64,000 bases of DNA from Acidimicrobiia bacterium (GCA_020637365.1 JACJWE010000001.1:1456001-1520000); one strand, 5' to 3'. Positions 1 through 10,190 are shown, counted from the stretch's first letter. Notes: generated by a model from the letters alone, not told the origin. Made by a program: numbers and translations.

Positions 1-2
1 CA

Positions 3-656
3 AGCCTCGACGAACTCGACGTGGCCCTCATCGACGCCGACGGCGAACGCGTCGCTGGAGGAACGATCCCGACCTGGCAGGCCGAACCGAAAAGCGATAT
101 GGGCCCCGTTGCGGTGCGCTTGGACAAGAACGTCGAACTCGACGGGATGAGGGTGGCGATCACCCGCACCGGACCGAGTGAACGGGTCGTCGAACAGGAC
201 CGTCAGGGTCTTGCGACGGTCCTCAACATGCCCATCGTCAACATCGAAGCCGACGTGAACCCCAACGGCATCCTCGTCCCGACGGTGACCGTTCGCCACT
301 CCTTCGGCGGCGAGATGGCCAGCGCTCTGGGTCGTCACCTCGTCGAACCGCAACGACTCCTCGGGATTCCGGCGATCGGCCTGCTCCTCGGCTTGGCATA
401 CGCGTTCGCGTTACGAAAGCTGATCCCGTTGAACAGCGACATGCCGACCGATACTGACGGATCAACCGTGTTCGAACCGGTTGAGGACGACACCGTCCTC
501 CCCGATCCTGACGAGGCCGCTCCGCCGTGGCGCATACGCCTGGCGTCATGGATCGCCGCCGGACTCGATCAGGGTTCTGGCGACAGCGCCGAACGATCAG
601 CCCCCCAAATTCCACAACCAGCGCTGGCTGGCTCCACCACAGGAGGAAACCGATGA
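3..656 (+). CDS. Membrane protein of unknown function, 5' end outside window
   Basis: The frame is open from the first complete codon at 3, so the gene begins upstream; the GTG at 21 is only an internal candidate start. About 110 residues of probably extracytoplasmic sequence precede one hydrophobic segment (roughly GIPAIGLLLGLAYAFAL, about residues 120-137 from the edge), followed by an acidic, Pro-rich tail. The stop overlaps the ATG of the next gene (ATGA), which indicates translational coupling to the LASTG surface protein and perhaps a shared envelope role. I do not recognise the family; it does not show sortase catalytic motifs. Confidence 0.7.
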   Translation, partial: SLDELDVALIDADGERVAGGTIPTWQAEPKSDMGPVAVRLDKNVELDGMRVAITRTGPSERVVEQDRQGLATVLNMPIVNIEADVNPNGILVPTVTVRHSFGGEMASALGRHLVEPQRLLGIPAIGLLLGLAYAFALRKLIPLNSDMPTDTDGSTVFEPVEDDTVLPDPDEAAPPWRIRLASWIAAGLDQGSGDSAERSAPQIPQPALAGSTTGGNR

Positions 657-1765
657 CCACACTTCACGTCGACAGCGCTCAGGTTCGCTTGAAGCGGGTT
701 CGCCAGATCGCGCGCGAAGCGCTGCTCATCGGGGCGGGCGGTCTGATGGCCGTCGGGCTGTTGTCGAGTCCGGCGGGGGCAGCGTCGACGGTCGATATCC
801 GTCCGACGACCGGCCTTCGGCCCGGATCGGTTGTTCAGGTGACCTGGAGTACCGATGCCGCCGACAATGTCGTGATCCGGCAGTGCGCAGTCGACAGCGG
901 CCTGCATTGTGAAACCCGCACCGCACGTTGGGTCGTCTCCAACCCGGAGGCCTCACAAGCCAGTTTCACCGTCCGCAGCGCCATCAACGACGGCACGTCG
1001 ACCTACCCCTGCGATGAAGAATCCGACTGTGTCGTCCAAGTTGGTTTTGACGTCGACACCGACGGTCTCGGGACACGTTCCCAATGGCTCGACGCGGACT
1101 CCATCATGACCGCCGCATTGAGCTTTGACGCCGACGGGGCGTCAGGATCGTCTGGCTACTCCGGTTCGGGCACAAGCGGTTCAAGTACCACAGGCTCAGG
1201 CACCACAGGCTCAGGCACCACCGGCTCAAGCACCACAGGCTCAAGCACCACAGGCTCAAGCACCACAGGCTCAGGCACAAGCGGCTCGGGTACCACCGGC
1301 TCGGGCACAAGCGGCTCAGGCACCAGCGGGGGCGGCTCCGACACAACTGCTGGATCGTCGACCGCCGGCGGCTCGAGCGACTCGAGCGACTCGACCACCG
1401 GCGGATCCTCTACTGGCGGATCCATGACGTCTCGGACCGGTGCTGGCTCGACGGGAGGGTCAGGTTCGTTGGGTCAGTCACCCTCTGCAACCGGTGACAC
1501 GGGAACCGATGCTCAGGTCGCTGGCTCCCGTTCGGGAGTATCCGGTGCTGCCGGTACCGACGGCTCCGCTGAGGCATCCGCTTCGGCCTCGGGAGGTCTC
1601 GGACAGGCGCCGACCGGCGGCGTCTCCCAGGCGGTCAACGGTGGTGAGCTGGCCTCGACCGGCGTCAACGATCTGCCGCTCGCATTTCTGGGCGCTGGCC
1701 TGATCGCCCTCGGTCAGTCACTTCGACTCGGCGCCAACGTCAAACCCGCACGCGCCAGGCGTTAG
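653..1765 (+). CDS. Secreted Ser/Thr/Gly-repeat surface protein with LAxTG-type sorting signal
   Basis: The start is the ATG at 653, preceded by AGGAGG and overlapping the upstream stop, rather than the longer in-frame opening at 527. An N-terminal signal (basic region, hydrophobic stretch, SPAGAA cleavage-like site) leads to a beta-type domain of about 110 residues with two Cys pairs, loosely like the neocarzinostatin fold (inference). A long GSSTT/GSGTS low-complexity linker follows. The C-terminus has LASTG, a hydrophobic segment and a basic KPARARR tail, the order expected for class E sortase substrates of actinomycetes. Likely covalently wall-attached or membrane-held. The exact role is unknown. 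Confidence 0.8.
   Translation: MTTLHVDSAQVRLKRVRQIAREALLIGAGGLMAVGLLSSPAGAASTVDIRPTTGLRPGSVVQVTWSTDAADNVVIRQCAVDSGLHCETRTARWVVSNPEASQASFTVRSAINDGTSTYPCDEESDCVVQVGFDVDTDGLGTRSQWLDADSIMTAALSFDADGASGSSGYSGSGTSGSSTTGSGTTGSGTTGSSTTGSSTTGSSTTGSGTSGSGTTGSGTSGSGTSGGGSDTTAGSSTAGGSSDSSDSTTGGSSTGGSMTSRTGAGSTGGSGSLGQSPSATGDTGTDAQVAGSRSGVSGAAGTDGSAEASASASGGLGQAPTGGVSQAVNGGELASTGVNDLPLAFLGAGLIALGQSLRLGANVKPARARR
1168..1334 (+). repeat. 15-bp tandem repeats in the surface protein linker
   Basis: About eleven degenerate copies of a 15-bp unit (GGCTCAAGCACCACA and variants) encode five-residue GSSTT/GSGTT/GSGTS units. The period is a multiple of three, so copy-number change keeps the reading frame; the linker length could vary between strains. 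Confidence 0.85.
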
Positions 1766-1884
1766 CCAGCACACTCGCATGGACGAGATTTCGTCACTAC
1801 CCGTACGTAATGGCGGAATTGAGGACGCCGCGAGCGGTGATGCCGGGACGTCGAGACGTGCGCCACGCGTTTGACACCACCCAA

Positions 1885-2613
1885 CTAGAACAGACGGGGC
1901 ATTTCCATGTCAGGGCCAAGCCTTCGGGTTTGGCCCTGCATGGTCCGCTCCAGCCCATCGTCTGGTGGATCCCAAACGACTCGATCGTTGAAACGCCAGG
2001 ACAAGCGATGCCAGCGAGTCGCCCCATGGGCGGCGAGGGCGATGCGATGTTTGGGCGAGGGGTATCCGACGTTCGAATCCCAGCCATAGTCGGGTGCGTC
2101 CTGGTGCGCAGCGATCATCAGATCGTCACGGGCAACCTTGGCCAGCACCGATGCCGCAGCGATACTCAGCGAACGCGTATCGCCTTTGATGACGGTCTGG
2201 ACCGACCAGGGCGCGCCGAGCATGTCGTAGTTGCCGTCGATAAGAGCGGTCCCACAGTCCACCACCGCGGCAACGTCGGTCATGACCGACCGTGCAGCCC
2301 GCTGGAGCGCAGCGGTCATACCCGACATATCACAGTCTTCAGGCGAAATATGGCAGAGCGCCATAGCAGCAGCGAAGCGTTTGATCACCGGGACAGACGC
2401 TCGGCGCTGCACGGCAGACATCTGTTTTGAATCGGTGACATCGACAAGTTCTGGCGGGACGTCGACCAACTCGGGTGGAAAGACCACGGCGGCGACGGTC
2501 AGCGGTCCTGCCCAGGCACCCCGCCCCACCTCATCGATCCCGGCGACAAAGGGTGACCGGTCACCTCGTAACGCCGCCTCCAACGAAAGATCTGGCTTGG
2601 TTTGGGCCGACAT
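1885..2613 (-). CDS. rnhB: Ribonuclease HII
   Basis: Endonuclease that cleaves the RNA strand of RNA-DNA hybrids and nicks at misincorporated ribonucleotides. The family signature GIDEVGRGAWAGPL lies at about residues 25-38 and supplies the first acidic metal ligands. It is followed by a DSK motif, an acidic IDGNYD segment and the C-terminal SIAAASVLAKVARD helix, all canonical. The 242 residues are normal to slightly long, the extra being an N-terminal 20 residues and a duplicated PPELVDV stretch near residues 47-59. It is divergent from the small gene at 2652. Confidence 0.95.
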   Translation of the reverse strand: MSAQTKPDLSLEAALRGDRSPFVAGIDEVGRGAWAGPLTVAAVVFPPELVDVPPELVDVTDSKQMSAVQRRASVPVIKRFAAAMALCHISPEDCDMSGMTAALQRAARSVMTDVAAVVDCGTALIDGNYDMLGAPWSVQTVIKGDTRSLSIAAASVLAKVARDDLMIAAHQDAPDYGWDSNVGYPSPKHRIALAAHGATRWHRLSWRFNDRVVWDPPDDGLERTMQGQTRRLGPDMEMPRLF

Positions 2614-2651
2614 CCTTAGAACCGCCCGTCTGCGCGACTAACCTGCCCGCC

Positions 2652-2855
2652 ATGGAGATCGGGACACGTGTCGAGGTGAGAAACAACTTCGATCATGAAT
2701 GGGCACGCGGCTTTGAAGTCATCGAAGTCGATATGGTCTCAGAGGAACCGGCATACCGGGTGAAGCGGACCGCTGATGGCCGCCCGCTCCCCGTGTGGTT
2801 CACCGAAGACTCCATCCGCGAGGAACGCCGCGGTCGCGGCATGTGGTGGGTCTAG
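2652..2855 (+). CDS. Small conserved-type hypothetical protein, 67 aa
   Basis: Starts at the ATG at 2652 (MEIGTRVEVRN); the frame is open upstream but that part overlaps rnhB antisense and has no initiation signal. The sequence has a Tudor/SH3-like flavour (GTRVEVRNNFDHEWARGFEV, later VWFTEDSIREE, C-terminal WW), similar to short beta-barrel proteins commonly found in actinomycetes. No catalytic motif. Its promoter would lie in the 38 bp between it and rnhB. Confidence 0.7.
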   Translation: MEIGTRVEVRNNFDHEWARGFEVIEVDMVSEEPAYRVKRTADGRPLPVWFTEDSIREERRGRGMWWV

Positions 2856-2913
2856 CTCCAGCCTCACAGGCCACCGGCCAGACGCAACACCGCGGGACGG
2901 CGGCGTAGCGGTA

Positions 2914-3210
2914 CTACTGCGAGTCGGTTTTGAGCACTTCGACGAACTCGTCGATCGGCATGGCGTTAATGGTGGTCGTACGCATGGTCCCACGCGCGGC
3001 CAGGAGAGTCGCCGCACGTGCCATGTGCAGATCGTCCGGCGCCTCGATGATGTTCAAAAAGTCGTATTGACCCAACAACGCATATTGGGCGATGACCCGA
3101 AGGCCCATGCGCTCGACCTCGGCCTTGACTTCGGTGATGCGCTCGGGATTCTTCCGAATCGTGTTCCACCCATCGGGGCCGACGGTAGAGAGCATCGCAT
3201 AGGTAGGCAC
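2914..3210 (-). CDS. GYD domain protein
   Basis: The start is GTG at 3210 with GGAGG six bases upstream, which gives 98 residues beginning VPTYAMLSTVGPDG. The protein has the GYD family pattern: an N-terminal strand, then ITEVKAEVERMG, a central GQYDFLNIIEAPDD and a C-terminal strand with MRTTTINAMPIDEF. GYD proteins are small alpha/beta ferredoxin-like proteins of unknown biochemical role. It sits 50 bp downstream of the RpiB-like gene on the same strand and may share its transcript. Confidence 0.85.
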   Translation of the reverse strand: MPTYAMLSTVGPDGWNTIRKNPERITEVKAEVERMGLRVIAQYALLGQYDFLNIIEAPDDLHMARAATLLAARGTMRTTTINAMPIDEFVEVLKTDSQ

Positions 3211-3260
3211 GGGATTCCTCCGGGTGGTCAGGGGGCGCAAAAAGAACTGAAGCAGCAAGC

Positions 3261-3779
3261 CTAGCCGTGCTGTGTTGAAGTCGTCGGCGTCGGCTCAACC
3301 TGAGCGATATTTTCCTGCTCAGAAGGGTCAAACTCCTGTGAAACCCATGCGTCGAGCACCTCCGAAGCTAACGCCGGTGTCAGTAAACGAAGCGACAGCG
3401 CCACCACGTTTGCATCGTTCCAGCGACGCGCTCCGGCCGCGGTCTGTGCATCGGTCACCAGCGCCGCCCGCACACCGGGGACCTTGTTGGCAGCGATGGA
3501 CACGCCCGTGCCGGTCCAGCATGCGACGACCCCAAAGACCGCATCGCCGGAGGCCACCAACTCCCCAACCCTGCGTCCGACTTGGGCCCACTGCATGTCC
3601 TGATGCGCAGGTGGACCGATCACGGTGACGTCAAAACCTAAGCGCCGCAGGTGTGTCTCAATGTCGGTAATGACCGGTGAAGCCTCATCGGCACCGACGA
3701 TGACGTGGCCTCGGCCACCTCCTTGAGCGTTCCTCACCGCACACTCCTGTCTCGCCACCGTCTCATGGTCAAACATCAT
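3261..3779 (-). CDS. RpiB/LacAB-family sugar-phosphate isomerase-like protein
   Basis: Residues 87-92 CWTGTG followed by SIAANKVPGVRAALVTD match the RpiB/LacA/LacB active-site Cys loop. The RRWNDANVVALSLR segment (about 119-132) matches the ARxHNDANVLxLGxR motif, except that the histidine is Trp. The N-terminal SDHAG motif is also replaced by ADEAS. Ribose-5-phosphate isomerase activity is therefore uncertain; a related isomerase or altered substrate is possible. The start (ATG 3779 or 3776) overlaps the HAD phosphatase stop, indicating an operon. Confidence 0.8.
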   Translation of the reverse strand: MMFDHETVARQECAVRNAQGGGRGHVIVGADEASPVITDIETHLRRLGFDVTVIGPPAHQDMQWAQVGRRVGELVASGDAVFGVVACWTGTGVSIAANKVPGVRAALVTDAQTAAGARRWNDANVVALSLRLLTPALASEVLDAWVSQEFDPSEQENIAQVEPTPTTSTQHG

Positions 3780-4539
3780 CGCGTCGCGCCATGGACATGT
3801 CGATCACATCGGGCCTGTCGTCGGGACCCAACAAGGTGTCCGCCACCGAAGTCAGATTCTCAAAGGGCACATAGGCAACACCATGGTCGCTACACCACGA
3901 CGCCAATCTGGAGCGGGCAAAGGCCACATCGCCCACAAGTATCGCCTTGCGGTCGGCAAGCGACCCGCTCACGACCGCTGTTCGACACCCTTGCCGCCGG
4001 GCAACCTTGACCGGCGCTTGTGCGCAGCTACCACATGACTGGCATGAACAACCGCTCCCTCGATGAGGAAACAGCATGGCCCGGCCCGCCCAATCGACAT
4101 CGTTACACACGATTCGAACCGGCCATCCAGCCACCGCATCGGGCACGTAGAACCCAAACCCATCTGAAACGATCACGACCTCAACGCCCGACGAGGCCAG
4201 CCGACCGACCGCATCAGCAGCGTCTGAGACGATCCCGACCTCGCACGCTGCCGCTTGCAGCGCAGCTTGAGGAACGTCTGCGATGTGGGCGAACAGAGCG
4301 TTAGTCGCCTCGAGCGACGACATGGCGCCACGGTCATAGGAGTCGCTCAGTTCCCACCACGCATCGCCAGCAAACCGCGTGAGTAGGTGTTCGCCGACAT
4401 CGTGGCGCGCGATCACCGAATCGAAGTCGATGACGACCCTCAAACCGGACTCGGCCAGGGGCTCGACGCGCCGGGATTGGGGCGTTTCAGACTGGGCTGA
4501 GAGCATGCTCTCAGCATGCGGTCCGCTCAACGGGTTCAC
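3769..4539 (-). CDS. HAD-superfamily phosphatase, MtnX-like (HAD-IB)
   Basis: HAD motif I is DFDSV at residues 38-42 (nucleophile and acid Asp present). The Ser/Thr motif is IVSDGFGFYV, the motif III lysine is near 178, and motif IV is VGDVAFARS near 203. A Cys cluster CSCQSCGSC (164-172) just before the lysine resembles the CGxCK region of MtnX-like phosphatases and may bind metal. MtnX acts in methionine salvage, but no other salvage gene is present here, so the substrate is open. First gene of a probable three-gene unit with the isomerase-like and GYD genes. Confidence 0.8.
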   Translation of the reverse strand: MNPLSGPHAESMLSAQSETPQSRRVEPLAESGLRVVIDFDSVIARHDVGEHLLTRFAGDAWWELSDSYDRGAMSSLEATNALFAHIADVPQAALQAAACEVGIVSDAADAVGRLASSGVEVVIVSDGFGFYVPDAVAGWPVRIVCNDVDWAGRAMLFPHRGSGCSCQSCGSCAQAPVKVARRQGCRTAVVSGSLADRKAILVGDVAFARSRLASWCSDHGVAYVPFENLTSVADTLLGPDDRPDVIDMSMARRDDV

Positions 4540-4591
4540 AGGGTGAGGTTACCGAGATCGACGCGAAGGCCAGCGTCACTACGATGCATGC

Positions 4592-7511
4592 ATGGACAAC
4601 GCCCCGATCAGAGTCGCGATCGTCCCCCATACGCATTGGGATCGCGAGTGGTATCTCCCGTTCCAGCGTTACCGCCTCAAACTGGTTCGGCTGCTCGACG
4701 ACTTCTTGGCCCTCTTGGACCAAGACCCGTCTTATACGCATTTCACCCTCGACGGCCAGACTGCGGTCATCGACGACTACCTCGCAATGCGTCCCCACGC
4801 CGCTGAGCAGATCTCGGCTCTGGTCACCTCGCGGCGGATGTCGATCGGTCCATGGGCGGTCCTGATGGACGAATACATGGTGTCGGGCGAGACCATCATC
4901 CGCAACCTTGCCGCCGGTCTGGCCCGGAGCGCTGACTTCGGTGGAGCGATGGACGTGGCTTATCTGCCCGACATGTTCGGACACGTCGCACAGATGCCGC
5001 AGTTGCTACGACTCGCCGACTTCACCGATACCGTGCTGTGGCGGGGAGTGCCGTCCCAGGTCACCCACACCGGATTCGACTGGACCGCGCCCGACGGCAG
5101 CACGGTGCGTGCCGAATTCTTATACGGATCGTATTCGAATGGACGCGACCTCGCCGATGACCCCGATCTGCTGATACAGCGTGCTCAGAGCTACCTCGAC
5201 GAGCTCGGAAACGCCTGGCTCGGTTCCGATCTGTTGTTGATGAACGGCACCGATCATCAGGTGCCCCAACCCTGGCTCGGTTCCATCGTCCAGGCCGCCA
5301 ACCAGCGACAGGACCGGTTCGAGTTTCGAATCACGTCGTTGTCTGAGTATCTGAACTCACAACCGCGTCACAATCTGGTCGCCATCCGCGGCGAGTTGCG
5401 TTCAGGCGCACAATCCAACGTGTTGATGGGCGTTGCATCCAACCGGGTCGACATACATCAGGTGACGGCGCTCGCCGAACGTCGCCTCGAACGCGTGACC
5501 GAACCACTGTGGGCAGCGATCGTCCCGGCTCCCTGGCCCGCCCCTCAGCTCGAACATGCTTGGCGCTTTTTAATTTTGAACGCTGCTCACGATTCGTCAT
5601 GTGCGTGTAGCGACGACGAAGTGGTCGACGAGGTGATGGTTCGTTATCGGTCGGCTCGACAGATTGCGGACGGTTTGATCGACCATGGCCTCGAATTGCT
5701 CAGCCTGGGTGTCGACTGTTCACCAGGTGACCACATCGTCGTGAATACGACACCGACGAAGCGCAGCGACATCGTGGTCCTCGACATCCCCGGTACGGGT
5801 CCGCTCACCGCCACCGGCCACGACGACGCAAGGCTCGATTGCGCCATCGCTCAACACCCCGCCCGGGAAACGTTCTCGACGGTTGTCGAAGGCACCAAGA
5901 TTGGTTGGGTACTCGAAATGCTTCGCGGCTCTGAGTTCGCGGGGCGGCAGGTCGCTGGATGGCAGATTGCACAGACCAGCGGTCTCGAGGCGGGCGCGCC
6001 ATCGCTCGACGCAGCGACCGACGCCGCACAGGGTTCGGACGCGATCGCCGTGTCGGGGTCGGAGCCTTCGCCAGCGCCCGAAACCGTCGCCGAATCGTTT
6101 GTTTCAGGCGACGAAGCAGACGTTGCCATCGTCGTCGCTGCGGCAGCTGAGAACGCCATCGACACCGCCGAGCTTCGAGACGTCTTAGAACTCTTGGCCA
6201 AACGCGGCGTGCGTATGCGGGTGTCCAGCCTCGATCCACCTTCTCGGACCGTCAAGGTGTTCGTGCCCGAAGTACCGGGTTGTGGGTGGACGACGATTCG
6301 CCTTGCCGATACCGGCGAAGCGACCGGCCCCGCACCTGCCCCCGCCGCGGACCGCGGACTCCACACGAACGGCCCGGAGCGAACGAGCACGCATGTGACC
6401 CTCTCCAACGAACTGCTGACCGTGACCGTCGACGCCGACTCAGGCGAGTTCGCTCTCGACCAGGCCGGCATCTCTGCGAGTGGGCTTGGCCGCATCGTGG
6501 AAGGCGGCGACGGCGGCGATACGTACAACTACTCCCCTCCCCGCGAGGACCGCATCGTTGAGGCACCCGCGTCGGTCAGCGTGGCGCCGGTCGAAGATGA
6601 CGGCCTGACCCAAAGCGTCGTCATCACTCGGCACTATGACTGGCCCGCCGGAATCCTCGGCGATGACCGCCGAGCCTGGGGTCGTACCGACCAAACCATT
6701 GGCCACGATGTCGTGAGCACCTTGGAAGTCCGGCGTGGTGAACCCTTCGTCCGGGTCACGACGACCATCGAGAACCGTTGCACCGACCACAGGATCCGGG
6801 CGCATTTCCCCTGCCGGGTACAGCAACACATTCGAGCGCCGAATGCGCGTTTGCCGTGGTCGAGCGAGGCCTGAGCGCCGAGGGTGGACTTGGCGAGGTC
6901 GGCCTTCCGACGTTCGTCTCGCGACGTTTCGTGGAAGTTCCGACACCGCAGGGTTCCCTACTCGTCATACACGACGGACTCTACGAATACGAGGTGGTTA
7001 GAAACGGAAGTGAACTCGCGGTGACCTTGTTGCGCGCAACGGGGTGGCTCGCCCGACGCGAACCGGATTTCAGGCCCAATCCGGCTGGCCCCCAGATACC
7101 CGTCGTCGGAGCTCAGATGCTCGGCACGCAAACGTTGCGCTACGCCGTGTCTCTGGGCCCAGATCAGCGGTCGACAACGGATGCATACGCTCTAGCCGAC
7201 CAGTTCCTGGTGCCCTGTCTCAGCGTTGCTGCCCGGCCGGTGACCGGGGCGATCGCGCGCCACGGCACCAACCTTGAAGTATCCGGATGCCAGGTTTCGG
7301 CGGTCGAGCGCGACGGAGATTCCCTCAGGATCCGCGTGTTCAACCCTCGTAGCGAGGCCACCCTCACCACGCTCCGCTGGGATGGGCTGCCGCTCCGGGG
7401 ATGGATCGTGAACCTGCGAGGACGCCCCTCGGCCCGTTCACCGGAGAGATCACACTGGAGCCCCACCAGATCGTGACCGTCCAGGCACCGGCACCGTTTC
7501 CCCTTGTCTGA
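4592..7511 (+). CDS. Alpha-mannosidase, glycoside hydrolase family 38 (frame interrupted twice)
   Basis: Releases alpha-linked mannose from glycans. N-terminal PHTHWDREW supplies zinc ligands, YLPDMFGHVAQMPQ holds the nucleophile Asp, and NAAHDSSCACSDDEV is the zinc-binding His region; all are typical of GH38. A long acidic Ala/Glu-rich insertion lies near residues 465-520. The first frame stops at 6874. A missing C in the run at 6808-6811 explains the switch to the frame that continues HFPLPGTATHSS. A second missing C at 7425-7428 restores the C-terminal LGPFTGEITLEPHQIVTVQ and a stop at 7509-7511. No other disabling changes, so sequencing error is likely. Convergent with the unknown gene at 7581. 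Confidence 0.85.
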
Positions 7512-7580
7512 ACCGTCCCCTTGTCTGAACCGTGTGCGGTAAATCTCGATTCGCGTATCGTCGTGCAGCGCCTTGTCCGA

Positions 7581-9944
7581 TCACATAAAGCTCGACGGCG
7601 GCTCCATAGGCTCTGAGTCTGAACCGGATCCGGGATCATCGGGGACGATCGACGAAGTCTGCGCGGCGTTGGCACCATCGGCGGTCTCGTCATCGAGTCC
7701 GTCGGGTTTCATCGGCGCAGCTTGTGACCGGGTGCGTCTCAACAGCTCTGCCGCGGTCGCATTCTGGGCCAGCAGGGCTTCGCCGCTTTGGGTTGGAGCG
7801 ACCCAGCCCGGGTCGAGTGACGGGGCGCGCAGCTCTAAACGGCTCACCCCGGCCGACTCCCAGAGCAACGCAGGACGATCGCCGTGCCAGCGGACCTCCC
7901 AGGACACAGCACCCCGGGAATCGGTACGTGACGCACTCCCTGGGGCGCCCCCAACCATGCCGAAGGAAGCGTCGGACAAGCCAGGATCGTCCCTGCCGTT
8001 CCTGCTGCGGTGACCTGCCCCAACGCTGTACGCATCGCGCAGGCGAGACCGCCCCAACACGGTCGCGTCATCGCCCACACCGCCTGCGGAATGCGAACGT
8101 TCTGCATCGAGTGCGGTCGGCCAGGTCAACGTTGCGCGTCCGGCGCTCAACAGTTCGTCGAGGAGCCCTGCGGCACGACCCGAGCCGAGATGTGCGTCTA
8201 CGACCGCGTTCACCGAGGTCGCCCAGAGCGTCCGTGCGCCGTCGACCCGAACCCATTCATCAGCGCTGCGGGCACGGGCGGCTTCGTCGTGAATCCATGC
8301 AGCGGCAGCGTCGGCTCGGTTGACGACCCCGCCGTCGAGCGCCAGCCAACGGGCCAGCGGACTGTGGATCGTGTCGATCTCCAGGTCGTGTGACCATGTC
8401 TCGGCCAGCGCGGCCATCGCCTCAGATTTGAGGGCGTTCACGTCGCGGTCGGGCGCGCCTAGCTCCCGGTCCGCTCGGTTGGGCGTCTGCAACTGTGGGT
8501 TCCAAAGAAGGCACAGCCACCGCGCCGCTGCCGCCATCACCGCACGGGTCGGCGCCCTCAGCGGTCGTTTCGCCGCGCGCTCCAGCAGATGCACAGCTTC
8601 GACCAGGTTGGTATCCAACGCCGCACTCAAAGCGGGATCTGGGCTGAGGACCAGCCGCCGAGCGACCGTCGCAGCGACCAGCGCAGTGCTGGCCGTCACG
8701 TCGGGCGCGTCGAATCCGCCGGATTTGCGTTGCAGACTCGGGAGCCCGATGAACAGCTCATCGCAGTATCGACCGAGCCCCATGTCGGTCAGACCAGCGA
8801 TGACGCACCACCAGTCCGCATAGACGCCAGCGGACTCGGCGAACTCATCGCCTCGAAGCCCCGCACGGGGATCGCTCATCACCGTCAATCCCGCCTGCGC
8901 TGCGGCGAGTGCGTCGAGATCGGCGCATATGGCGCTCACGGTCGACAAGGCGATCAGCTTCATCGAAGCCCAGGACTCGTTCCACATCGATTCGGGTGAC
9001 GACAGCCCAACGCCCTGGCCGGTCTGAGCGTTCCAACCCCTGAGAACGGCAGAAATATCGGGAACCTCTGCATCGCCGAGATCGGTGAGGGGCCGCTGCG
9101 TCGAACGGGCGACGACGACGGTGCGGCCTTCGACGTGGTTCAGGGGAAAGACCACGGCGATGTTCGCCAGCCCCTCCGCACACTCGTGTTCAATCACACT
9201 CGACGGCTTTTGCGGCTCCGATGCGCCGTCTCGGGCCAACAGGTATGCAGCGTCGATGCCGTGGGTGCCGACGAGCACGTGGGAGGGAGCGGCAGGAAGG
9301 CGAGCCACTCGCTGCCCCTCGACGGTGATGTAGCGCCCATCGATCCCGACTCGGTCGATCCGTCCGAGTCCCGTCAGCGTGAAGGGTCGCACGACGAGCG
9401 CGACGCCCACCGGCGCTTTGGAATGGTTGCGTATTTCCATCGTCGCCAGTGGGGCGGGGCCGGTGATCGCTCCGATCTGGCAGGTCACATCGTCGCCGGA
9501 GCCGACGCTGAGCCGGGTTTCGATCACCGGTGTCGACTCGACTCGGCCCTGGCGAACGCCTGGACGGCCGGCGGGACGTATCCACCCCGACGCGGTCCTG
9601 ATCCACCATTCCATGGACCACAGAGCACCATCGATCGCGAGGACTCCAGACTCGTCGATCTGAAGAGCTTCGACTTCTCCGAGGGCCGAAATCGTTGAGT
9701 AGCGCACCGGTTGACCAACGCTTTGGCCCACCCATCCGACACCTGCCCGCGACTCGTCACCTACGATCGAGTCACCGGCGCCACCCTTGCCAGCATCGGG
9801 GTCACCAGCATCGGGGTCACCGGCTTGGGCGCGGGGTGCCCAGGATGGCGCCACCCACGCATTGGTAGTCATGGTGTCGATCATGCGATCCACTCGTGCA
9901 TCGTTCGACACCGATTTCGATCCAATTCGGCGACGGCCGAACAT
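7581..9944 (-). CDS. Large protein of unknown function (787 aa)
   Basis: No signal peptide or membrane segment. The N-terminal third is beta-rich (tracts such as IETRLSVGSGDDVTCQI). The centre is helical with repeated Trp and Ala (AVMAAAARWLCLLWNPQL), reminiscent of an (alpha/alpha)6 glycosidase fold. The C-terminus has VSWEVRWHGDRPALLWES and then an acidic Ser/Pro tail. A short DPDAG duplication near residue 45 comes from a 15-bp DNA repeat at 9787-9830. The head-to-head ending with the GH38 gene suggests, but does not prove, a glycan-related role. The upstream ATG at 9944 is uncertain; MTTNAWVAP at about 9872 is an alternative. Confidence 0.7.
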   Translation of the reverse strand: MFGRRRIGSKSVSNDARVDRMIDTMTTNAWVAPSWAPRAQAGDPDAGDPDAGKGGAGDSIVGDESRAGVGWVGQSVGQPVRYSTISALGEVEALQIDESGVLAIDGALWSMEWWIRTASGWIRPAGRPGVRQGRVESTPVIETRLSVGSGDDVTCQIGAITGPAPLATMEIRNHSKAPVGVALVVRPFTLTGLGRIDRVGIDGRYITVEGQRVARLPAAPSHVLVGTHGIDAAYLLARDGASEPQKPSSVIEHECAEGLANIAVVFPLNHVEGRTVVVARSTQRPLTDLGDAEVPDISAVLRGWNAQTGQGVGLSSPESMWNESWASMKLIALSTVSAICADLDALAAAQAGLTVMSDPRAGLRGDEFAESAGVYADWWCVIAGLTDMGLGRYCDELFIGLPSLQRKSGGFDAPDVTASTALVAATVARRLVLSPDPALSAALDTNLVEAVHLLERAAKRPLRAPTRAVMAAAARWLCLLWNPQLQTPNRADRELGAPDRDVNALKSEAMAALAETWSHDLEIDTIHSPLARWLALDGGVVNRADAAAAWIHDEAARARSADEWVRVDGARTLWATSVNAVVDAHLGSGRAAGLLDELLSAGRATLTWPTALDAERSHSAGGVGDDATVLGRSRLRDAYSVGAGHRSRNGRDDPGLSDASFGMVGGAPGSASRTDSRGAVSWEVRWHGDRPALLWESAGVSRLELRAPSLDPGWVAPTQSGEALLAQNATAAELLRRTRSQAAPMKPDGLDDETADGANAAQTSSIVPDDPGSGSDSEPMEPPSSFM

Positions 9945-10190
9945 AGCGCTCTCCTCTCACACGAACGACCGTCCGGCACAGGCCTGTGCTGGAGCTGTCC
10001 GGCCCGAGGTGCTGGATGGACACCGCTCCGAGCACCAACGCCATGGACTCACCTGTCGATCGCGTTCGTCGTTGCTCGCCCTGGCAGGGCGGGTGAGTGC
10101 AACCGCATCCGGGCGGGCCACCCAAAACCGCCGGGAGCCTACCGGCCACAACGCCCGCGGCGGGGGTTGACCCGACCGACCGGAGTTCGG

